A DNA stretch of 64,000 bases, from positions 1 to 64,000 of the forward strand of contig CAVXTC010000034.1 of the NCBI GenBank assembly GCA_963764525.1, given 5' to 3'. Of the stretch, positions 20,914 through 28,212 are shown piece after piece; positions within the stretch are counted from its first letter, which is position 1; each line of letters opens with the position of its first letter. The notes beneath the pieces were generated by a model. The model was not told where the DNA came from, did no database searches, and saw nothing but the letters and a program-made list of their open reading frames with translations. The position numbers were made by a program, and so were the translations under genes. The DNA is from DATDIC01 sp963764525 (GTDB taxonomy: Bacteria > Pseudomonadota > Alphaproteobacteria > Acetobacterales > Acetobacteraceae).

Positions 20914-21972
20914 ATGGGAACCATTCGTAATTGGATCGGCGGCGGACCCAACGACCTTTACGCCGCGGCCGACTGGTCGCCCGTCGGGGTCCCGCAAGCC
21001 GGCGACACGCTGTATCTGGTGACCGGGACCGCCAGCCTGACGCATGGGAACCTTTCAGGCGACACCCTGATGATCGGCGCCCAGACCAGCTACACCTCCC
21101 CACCCCCGGCGATCGTGGACCTGTCCGGCGGCGCCAAATTGTCGGCGTCTGTGAGCGAGGCGCCGTTCACCGAGCAGTCTGTGGTCTTCAATGTCTCCGG
21201 CGCCGCGACACTTCATCTGTCCGAGCAGGCGAATTACTACGCGACCACGATGATTACTGAGAATATCGGGACGAAGTCCACGCTGACCGGCAATTTTGTC
21301 GGGACCGGGCACAATGTCGATCTGACGATCAACGGCGCGGACGGCACCTCGCGTTATTCCAACACGGGCGCGAGCAGCGTGGCCGAGGGGGTGGTGACCA
21401 TCCATCCCCAGGTGATCGGGATCGGCAGCTTCACGGTCGGTTCCTCTGCCGGGATCGTGTTCCTGGGCGGGGTCGGCAGCGGTCAGACGATCAACGCGGA
21501 AGGGGCGGACACGATCACCATCGGTGCGCCGGGGCAGTTCCACGGGCTGGTCAATTTCATGGGCGGGGCGGCCGACACGATCGATCTGGCAGGTCTGGCA
21601 CATGCGGACAGCTACAGCTATGCGAGCGACATGCTGGATCTGTTCAAAGGGGCGCAGGTGGTGGACAAGTTGCGTTTTTCTGCCGGAAGCAACGCGTTCC
21701 AGGTGACCGAGAACAACGGTGTGCAGATCAGCAGCAATTTCTACTCGGCGGGCGAATCCGCCGCCAGCGGGGACGGTGATTCTGCCGCTGCACGCGTAGC
21801 GGTCAGCCGGCCGGTCAGCGTGCATGGCATCGCTGCCGATGATCAGGTGATTCGAAGAAAGGGGACGGTCGATCTGTTGTCGGCTGCCGAAGTGACTATA
21901 AGGAAACTCCGCCGAGGTAGGATACCCAAGACAGCTTTGCGCGCTCGGCGGATGGCTCCTTCAAGTCGATGA
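20914..21972 (+). CDS. Surface-type beta-strand-rich protein of unknown function
   Basis: 352-residue hypothetical protein. ATG 20914 (MGTIRNWIGGGPND) is preceded by GGGGGAGG; the longer upstream frame has no homology-like content. It lacks a Sec signal and is rich in G, S, T, V and N with alternating strands (GDTLYLVTGTASLTHGNLSGDTLMIG, ITIGAPGQFHGLVNFMGGAADTIDL), like acetobacterial type I-secreted or adhesin-like proteins. The last about 50 residues (VIRRKGTVDLLSAAEV... RRMAPSSR) differ sharply and coincide with the edge of the insertion-sequence cluster, so the natural C-terminus has probably been replaced. Confidence 0.55.
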   Translation: MGTIRNWIGGGPNDLYAAADWSPVGVPQAGDTLYLVTGTASLTHGNLSGDTLMIGAQTSYTSPPPAIVDLSGGAKLSASVSEAPFTEQSVVFNVSGAATLHLSEQANYYATTMITENIGTKSTLTGNFVGTGHNVDLTINGADGTSRYSNTGASSVAEGVVTIHPQVIGIGSFTVGSSAGIVFLGGVGSGQTINAEGADTITIGAPGQFHGLVNFMGGAADTIDLAGLAHADSYSYASDMLDLFKGAQVVDKLRFSAGSNAFQVTENNGVQISSNFYSAGESAASGDGDSAAARVAVSRPVSVHGIAADDQVIRRKGTVDLLSAAEVTIRKLRRGRIPKTALRARRMAPSSR

Positions 21973-22249
21973 AATGGGGCAGTCTGATTCCGACACGAGA
22001 CCGAACCTTCGACCCGCTCAGCCAACGTGGAGATCGTCCCGGTCAACCAGATAGAATTGTCCCTTGGGGCCAAAGTAGAAATGTCCGGTCTGCCGCGGTG
22101 AACACTGCCGCGCGAGGGAGCCGGCGGACTGATCCGTCGAGGCACCAGCAGCGCTCTCGCCGTCGGACGCCGGGGTCAAGGCCCATCGCCGCGAAGCGGG
22201 CTGCCGAAGGCGGCGGCCTTGAGGCCGGCGTCCGATGGCGGAACCATTA
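21973..22249 (-). mobile_element. Right end of an ISNCY-type element with inverted repeat
   Basis: On the minus strand, repeated phrases of the kind ACCGGACATTTCTACTTTGG and GGGACAATTCTATCTGG (22040-22100) resemble ISNCY subterminal repeats. A long inverted repeat, GGACGCCGGGGTCAAGGCC against GGCCTTGAGGCCGGCGTCC, occupies 22164-22234. No gene. Confidence 0.45.
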
Positions 22250-22795
22250 TGGGGGCCGTTGATGTTGTCTCGGGCAGGAGCCACGATCTGCGGCCTGATT
22301 TGCGCCCGGTTCGCACATAGCCGCCAGCCTCGCTTGCGCTCTTCACCTTCGGTGGTGACTTCGGCGCGTCCTGCCGGGCCTTGACAACGTCAGTGCCGCG
22401 CCAAGGCGCTTGTTCTCCACCACCTCCGCCTGGCTCACGCGCTGCTCCTTGTCGAACACCGCATAGGGCAGCGACAGGCCCTTCCAGCGCACGTCCACCT
22501 CGCCATCGGCGAAATGGTAGATTCCACGTACTGGCCGGCGACGCCTTCGGTCACCGCGTTGCGGATAAGCATGATCCGTTTGCGGTCATAGGATGCCGTC
22601 AACTGCGTGCCGACGTAACGCAGCACCCGATGGCAGAGAATATCGCGCAGCTAGCTGGCGGAGATGTTCAGCTTGCGATGCAGGTCCGTGGAACGGGCAG
22701 GCACTACTGCGAAACGGGCATCGAACTGCTCGATGAAGTCCGCAAGGAAGTCATTGCCAGCAGCGATCGAGCTGATCCCAGCCAGACGCAGCGCC
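22250..22795 (-). pseudogene. ISNCY-family transposase, C-terminal fragment
   Basis: C-terminal part of an ISNCY-type DDE transposase. From about 22795 down it reads LVKALRLAGISSIAAGNDFL, EQFDARFAVVPARSTDLHRK, LNISAS then a TAG stop, LRDILCHRVLRYVGTQLTAS, YDRKRIMLIRNAVTEGVAGQ, and after frame changes RWKGLSLPYAVFDKEQRVSQ and VVENKRLGAALTL. The N-terminal half is missing: an IS630 (22811 onward) has inserted at this point. Degenerate and surely inactive. Confidence 0.65.
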
Positions 22796-22818
22796 TTGAC
22801 CAAGCGGTCCTATTAAGC

Positions 22819-23879
22819 TCACGACAAAATCAGAAAATCCTTTGGCGAGATGATGCGAAAGTTATCTGTTACCTCGTCGCAATACAGCTGCCAGTTTAGT
22901 GGCAACTCCTCGCGCAGGAACGTCAGGATCGCGGTGCTGAAGTCGGCGAATGTACTGTGGCACTTGTTGTGGGTCACGTGCTTGTGCATCAGCGCCCAAA
23001 GAAGCTAGATCGGATCAAGATGCGGGCAGTAGGTAGGGATGAAGTGAAGACTGATCTGGCAGCGAGGCAGCGACAGCACGCTGTCAACAGCTTCGCATGA
23101 TGGTACCTGGCGTTGTACAGGAACAGGTGGAGCACCAGCTTGCGCGGATACATAGAAAGCAATGAGATAATAAGCTTGATTGTGCTGGAAGAATAGAAAG
23201 TCTAAACTTGAAACATAAGGGTGTGGAAGGTATAAAGGTAGATGGAAAAGTGAATGTTAAGAAGCTGAAGAAAGCTGGTATGAGAAAAAGAGATAGGAGT
23301 GTAATTAGGAGAAAAGAATAAGAAAGGTAGCAAAGAGTGAGTAGGATGCAAAGAGTAAGCAAACAGCAAAGCTTAATAGGATAAAGTGGTTAAGCAGAGA
23401 CTCATAGGAATTGATGAACGAAGATGCTTCTAAGGGTAGAGATTGAGAGATAAGGTTATTGGATTGAGATGCTAAATGTAGAGGAGGTGCAGCAGTGAGA
23501 TAAAAAAAGAGAGGCTCTGATATTAGATGAAGCATTACTGCTAGATATAGGAGATAAATAGAGAGTAGTAAGAGGCAGAGTCTCGGTGATATAGGACTTC
23601 AGTTTGTACTGCTGCTACTCAGTCAGGAGGCATGCACCGACTTCGTAGCTGAAGCTTGCTAGGACTTCGATCTCTTCTTCTTCATACAGCTGGTGCCAGC
23701 TGCGGATGGTGTCGTCGTCCAGCAACAGCACTTTCGCAATGGCCTCGCAGCTCATGCCGTCGTCCAGCAGCACCGAGTGCGTTCGCCCGCCGGGCAAGGC
23801 GATGCGCGGCCGACCCGTCCCGAGCCAGCTCGATCAGGTCTTTGCGCAACTCGCTGTCGAGGAAGCCGCGGCGGATCAT
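22819..23879 (-). pseudogene. IS630-family transposase with a G-depleted mutated tract (IS630 copy 1)
   Basis: About 353 codons from ATG 23879 to TGA 22819, the normal size for this IS630 subgroup. The N-terminus reads FLDSELRKDLIELARDGSAA, then after one extra G LLDDGMSCEAIAKVLLLDDD. The C-terminus reads MYPRKLVLHLFLYNARYHHA, LMHKHVTHNKCHSTFADFST, REELPLNWQLYCDEVTDNFR and IISPKDF. Between these, roughly 23100-23690, the reading stays colinear with the family consensus but coding-strand G is nearly absent, mostly replaced by T. Examples: AEQQ reads E-TAG-QQ, RTT reads LTT, AAFIKAYEDLLN reads SSFINSYESLLN, DNARYHH reads YNARYHH. Several G-to-T stops (GAG to TAG) are present. Inactive. Confidence 0.75.
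23160..23640. other. Purine-rich low-GC tract inside IS630 copy 1
   Basis: On the plus strand 23221-23580 contains about 23 C and 112 G in 360 bases by my count, so C is about 6 percent and G plus C about 38 percent, against about 65 percent around it. It is not simple-sequence repeat. The colinear peptide readings show it is altered transposase coding sequence. Confidence 0.85.
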
Positions 23880-23894
23880 GTCGACCCGTAAAAT

Positions 23895-24858
23895 CGCGTT
23901 CCAGAAGGTTTGATGAGCGAGATGATGCGCCTTGAGGTCGTGCCAGACGACTTCGATGTCATTGAGTTCAGGTGCGTATTTGGGCAGCCACTCGACTGTG
24001 AGCCAGTGTGCGCGAGCGGCGAGGGCTGCGAGCGAGAGTTTGCTGACATGGATCGGCCCATTGTCCTCGACGAGCACGACAGGCTTGGACGGCCTGCCGG
24101 GTATGGGGCCGTAGAGAAGATCGAGCTGCTCGAGATGGGCCACGAAATCGCTGCTGCGCTTGGTGGAACTGGTATGGACGATGAGTTGGCGCGTGACTGA
24201 TCGAGCGAGCCCAGCATTGCCACTTTCTTGGCTTGTCCCGGCGCCGGCACCGCAGGTCCGCGCCGGACTTCGCCCACGCTCGAGCGAGATAGGGATGCGT
24301 CAACGCTTCGCTCTCGTCGCCGTAGAGAAGAACGATACCGCCGGCTTCGGCTTGGCACTTGCGCAGTTGCAGGCGCAAGCCGATCCGATCGACCTCGCTG
24401 GCCGCCTGACGTCCTTTCAGCGTGTGCCGAGGCCGCCGCCAACGGAACTTTTTTTTCGCAAAGCCTTGGACAATTGCGAGCGACTGATGCACACGCCCTC
24501 GCGGGCTTCGATTTCGGCGCGCAGCCGGGCAATCGTCCAGTTGTGCCGGTCAGCGACAGGTTCTTCGAGCAAGGGCGTGACCACACGCAAGGCCGTTGCA
24601 CTCTTCACCGGCAGCCGGGCCGGGCGCGAGGCTCGCCTTCAACGCATCGACACCGCCTCTGCCGAAATCGCTGCGCCACAGCCGAACCGTATCCTCACGA
24701 ACGCTGAACGCTTCAGCGATCCGCGAGCTAGTCCAGCCCGCCAGCGACAGCAGCACAGCGCGTGCCCGGTCCGCTTCGCCGCGATCACGCGACCCCGCAA
24801 GAGCCGCCAAGGCAACACGCTGCTGTTCGCTCGCTGCAACCGGAGACTTTCCACCCAT
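23895..24858 (-). pseudogene. IS630-family transposase, frameshifted and truncated (IS630 copy 2)
   Basis: A different IS630 subgroup. The start is ATG 24858 (MGGKSPVAASEQQRVALAAL), with the helix-turn-helix ...SSRIAEAFSVREDTVRLWRS. Frame changes near 24600 and 24440 lead through DRHNWTIARLRAEIEAREGV and CISRSQLSKALRKK to LYGDESEALTHPYLARAWA (first catalytic Asp region). A further change leads to PVVLVEDNGPIHVSKLSLAA (second Asp) and WLPKYAPELNDIEVVWHDLK (Glu). The reading ends at AHHLAHQTF, a few residues before the usual C-terminus, where the 5' end of IS630 copy 1 begins. Inactive. Confidence 0.7.
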
Positions 24859-24984
24859 GCCACACCCACCCGAATCGGTACAAACAGCGAATCGCAAAAC
24901 CAGCCCGTTGGTCAACCAAGCGGAATTCGGATCGGCTGGCTAAGGTGGAGTTGCGACGCTTCACCCTGACGCCGGGAGGACCCG

Positions 24985-26185
24985 ATGACCGAGGAGAGAT
25001 TACCGCTGGCCGAGCTGCTGGCCAAAGCCGGAGACGGCGACTTCCTGCGCAGCGTGGCCGAGGCGGTGGTGCAGCTGCTGATGGAGACCGACGTGGAAGG
25101 CCTGATCGGCGCCGGACGGCACGAGCGGTCCGGCGATCGCACGACCTACCGCAACGGCTACCGCGACCGGACGCTCGATACACGGCTGGGCAGCCTGCAG
25201 CTGCGGATCCCGAAGCTGCGGCAGGGCAGCTACTTTCCGCCCTTCCTGGAGCCCAGAAAGACCTCGGAGAAGGCGCTGGTGGCGGTGATCCAGGAGGCCT
25301 GGGTCGGCGGCGTCTCGACCCGGCGCGTCGACGATCTGGTGCAGGCAATGGGGCTGGCGGGGATCAGCAAGAGCACGGTGAGCAAGCTGTGCAAGGACAT
25401 CGACGATCGCGTCAATGCGTTCCTCGACCGCCCGCTGGTCGGCGAGTGGCCGTATCTCTGGCTCGACGCGACCTACCTCAAGCAGCGCGAGGGCGGACGC
25501 ATCGTCTCGGTCGCGGCGATAATCGCCGTGGCCGCCAACACCGAGGGCAAGCGGGAGATCGTCGGGCTGCACATCGGCCCGTCGGAGGCCGAGACGTTCT
25601 GGGCGACTTTCCTCAAGAGCATGCTGCGCCGCGGCCTGCGCGGGGTGAAGCTGGTGATCTCGGATGCGCACGAAGGGCTGAAGGCGGCGATCCGCCGGGT
25701 CATGGGCGCCTCATGGCAGCGCTGCCGCGTGCATTGGATGCGCAACGCTCTGTCCTACGTGCCGAAGGGCCAGCAGAGCATGGTCGTCGGCCGCCTTGCG
25801 CCAGACGTTCATCCAGCCGGACCGGCCGAGCGCCAGCCAGACGCTGCGCCATGTCGCCGACCAGCTGCGGGCGAAGTGGCCGAAGCTCGGCGCGTTCATC
25901 GACGACAGCGAGGCCGACGTGCTGGCGCACATGGACTTCCCGGTCCAGCACCGGACCAAGATCCACTGCGACGAACCCGCTGGAACGGCTGAACAAGGAG
26001 GTGAAGCGCGCGCCGATGTTGTCGGCATCTTTCCCAACGAGGGCGCCATCGTCCGCCTGATCGGCGCCGTGCTGCTGGAAGCCAACGACGAGTGGCAGCT
26101 CCAGCACCGCTACATGCAGACCGAAGCCATGGCCGAACTCACACCGCCACTGATCGACGCCGCGCCACCCAGATTTCCACCGTAG
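24985..26185 (+). pseudogene. IS256-family (Mutator-type) transposase, frameshifted
   Basis: ATG 24985 follows GGGAGG. The first 270 residues are normal for IS256: GDRTTYRNGYRDRTLDTRLG, IPKLRQGSYFPPFLEPRK, SKSTVSKLCKDIDDRV, catalytic Asp in YLWLDATYLK and VISDAHEGLKAAIRRVMG, and the conserved WQRCRVHWMRNAL. Frame changes at about 25795 and 25975-26005 are needed to read QTLRHVADQLRAKWPKLGAF, TNPLERLNKEVKR (catalytic Glu) and VGIFPNEGAIVRLIGAVLLE, ending at 26185. Weakly similar GGCTGGC/GCCAGCC phrases flank it (24939 and 26235), possibly the ends. Inactive as read. Confidence 0.8.
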
Positions 26186-26418
26186 CGGCATGATCCGTGG
26201 CCGCCTCAGCTACACCGCGAATTTCCACCACGTTGGCTGGCCGTGACCAGCCGGCCAAACCCGTCCGGACTCCCTCGCCGGGGCATACCAGCCGGCGAAA
26301 GGATCGACTCTAGCGGCGTCGTGCCCGCTTTCGCGCGCGAACGCGGACATCTACGGGCCGGCATTGCGAGCAGGGTAGTGGCTTCCAGCTTCCGCGGGAA
26401 TGACGACCATCGGCTGCA
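26186..26418. other. IS256 edge and degenerate CCCGCGAAAGCGGG-type repeat
   Basis: No gene. 26318-26407 looks like a worn copy of the palindromic repeat seen intact at 45731-45802 (GTGCCCGCTTTCGCG ... TTCCGCGGGAATGACG). Confidence 0.45.
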
Positions 26419-27303
26419 TCAAACCGGCTTTTCGCCCTTTACCGTGACCCGATGGCCGGAGCGGGTGTGCGGCCAATAGTCCCACATCGCCCGGTGCTGG
26501 GCGCAACGATTGTCCCAGAACGCGATCGAATTCGCCCGCCACCGAAAGCGGCACTGGAACAGCGGGTTGGCGGCGTGTTCATAGAGGTACTGCAGGATCG
26601 CGTCGCTCTCGTCGCGCGGCAGCCCGACGATGCGACGGGTAAAGCCGCGATTCACATACAGCGCCTTGCGTCCGGTGACGGGGTGCGTGCGCACGACGGG
26701 ATGCTCGGCGCGCGGATAGCTTGGCTTATCGGCGACGCCGTAATTCGCATACAGGCCGCGATATACATCTTCACCATCATGGATCGCGTTGAGCCCGTCC
26801 AGGTAGTGTTTCATCCGCTCCGACAGCGCCTCATAGGCGGCGTACATGCTGGCGAACAGCGTGTCCCCGCCAGCGGGCGGACAGGTGCGGATATAGAGAA
26901 TACTGCCCATCGGCGGCTCGGTGTCGCAGGACACATCGGTGTGCCATCCCTCCCCATTCGCGCGCGGGCTGTCCTTGTCGGCATGGATGATCATCAGCTC
27001 CGGATGGCCGGGGGCATGCGGCGCCGCCGGATGCAGGTGCAGTTCGCCGAACAGCCGCCCGAACGCGAGGTGCTGGTCCTCGGTGATGTGCTGGTCGCGG
27101 AAGAAGATCACCAAATTCTCCGCCAGCGCGCGGTGGACCTCGTCGAACTGGCGGTTCCCCAGCGGACCGGCGAGGTCGATGCCGGACAGCTCGGCGCCAA
27201 TCACCGGCGTGAGCTTATCGACCGTGATGGTTTCATAGGCGTTGGTGTCGCCGCCAGTCACCTTGTAGCGTGGGCCGCCGGCGCCGCGCAGGCTGCTGCT
27301 CAT
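26419..27303 (-). CDS. TauD/TfdA-family Fe(II)/2-oxoglutarate dioxygenase (1)
   Basis: Intact 294-residue non-heme iron oxygenase. It has the metal-binding HxD (GEGWHTDVSCDTEPP), the distal His (NRCAQHRAMWDY) and the 2-oxoglutarate-binding Arg (HTRSGHRVTVKG), and the family N-terminal phrase VIFFRDQHITEDQHLAFGRL. Family members attack taurine, alkylsulfates or aryloxyalkanoates; the substrate here cannot be told from sequence. ATG 27303 has GGAGG eight bases upstream. It follows a luciferase-like monooxygenase gene by 13 bases in the same direction, so the two are probably cotranscribed and may act on the same sulfonate- or herbicide-like substrate. Confidence 0.9.
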   Translation of the reverse strand: MSSSLRGAGGPRYKVTGGDTNAYETITVDKLTPVIGAELSGIDLAGPLGNRQFDEVHRALAENLVIFFRDQHITEDQHLAFGRLFGELHLHPAAPHAPGHPELMIIHADKDSPRANGEGWHTDVSCDTEPPMGSILYIRTCPPAGGDTLFASMYAAYEALSERMKHYLDGLNAIHDGEDVYRGLYANYGVADKPSYPRAEHPVVRTHPVTGRKALYVNRGFTRRIVGLPRDESDAILQYLYEHAANPLFQCRFRWRANSIAFWDNRCAQHRAMWDYWPHTRSGHRVTVKGEKPV

Positions 27304-27316
27304 CGGGGATCCTCCT

Positions 27317-28184
27317 TCAATCGGCGTGGCGTTGAATGGTGTCGCGCCAGGACACCAAATCTTCCGGGCCGGTTATTCGGCCGGGCAGCCCGATCGCGCC
27401 GGTCACCGGCAGCAGCACGCGGCCGATGCCGGCAGCGGCGAGTTCGGGGATGCGCGTGGGGTCGTCAGGCATGCTGACGGTGATCTCGATCGTCGCGGGG
27501 TCTCGGCCGTGCTCGCGCGCAGTGGTGCGGGCCAATTCGATCAACTCCATCGGCGCGCTGCGGGCGGGAAAGAACCCGTTCCCCAGGCGCCCGGCGCGGC
27601 GCGCGGCGGCCGGCGTGTGGCCACCGATGACGATCGGCACCGAGCGGTTCACCGGCTTGGGGCGCATACACGCGTCCTGGAACCGGATGAATTCGCCGGC
27701 GTGGGTCGGTGTGTCGGCGGACCACAGTTCGCGCATCGCGGCGATATAGTCGTCGGTCATGCGGCCGCGGGTCCCGAACGGCACGCCGACCGCCTCGAAT
27801 TCTTCCTTCAGCCAGCCGACACCGACCCCGAGGATGATCCGTCCGCCGGACATGTGATCGAGCGTGGCGACCTGCTTGGCGCAGAGCACCGGGTTGTGCT
27901 CGGGGAGAATGATCACGCCGGTCGCGAGCCTGATGCGAGATGTAGCGGCGGCGACATAGGCCATCCAGATCAGCGGGTCAGGCAGCGAGATTGCCCCTTC
28001 GTCGCCGGGCATGCGGCCGGTATCGGAATAGGGGTAGGCGGATTGGTAGCCGCGCGGGACGACGATGTGCTCGACCGTCCAGGCCGAACTCGAAGCCGGC
28101 GTGCTCGGCGGCCTGAAGCAGCGCGACGGCCTGGTGCGGATCGACGTATCGACCGGTGTTGCAGTAGCGGATGCCGAATTTCAT
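27317..28184 (-). pseudogene. Luciferase-like (LLM) F420/FMN-dependent oxidoreductase, one frameshift
   Basis: About 288 residues when joined. The N-terminus from ATG 28184 (MKFGIRYCNTGRYVDPHQAV) breaks after AAEHAGFEF at about 28095. A one-base change restores AWTVEHIVVPRGYQSAYPYS and continues to the C-terminus. The main frame has the LLM phrases SRIRLATGVIILPEHNPVLC, SGGRIILGVGVGWLKEEFEA and VPIVIGGHTPAAARRAGRLG. TIGR03619-type members use F420 or FMN. It precedes the TauD gene in the same direction. The relative at 35300-36193 is intact. Confidence 0.8.
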
Positions 28185-28212
28185 GCGCCGTTCTCCCGCG
28201 CGCCATTTTATT

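Noticed and set aside
19403..21103. Leftward open frame of 566 codons opposite the SPOR and MlaC genes
   Set aside because: Arg-rich shadow translation without family resemblance, while the plus strand has signal peptides, ribosome sites and known domains.
23160..23640. AT-rich tract as an origin, S/MAR-like site or foreign AT-rich insertion
   Set aside because: The tract reads colinearly as altered IS630 coding sequence across both edges, so it is mutated transposase, not inserted foreign DNA; there are no DnaA boxes or iterons.
23160..23640. Diversity-generating retroelement target
   Set aside because: Such retroelements change template adenines; here the affected base is coding-strand G, and no reverse transcriptase or template repeat is present.
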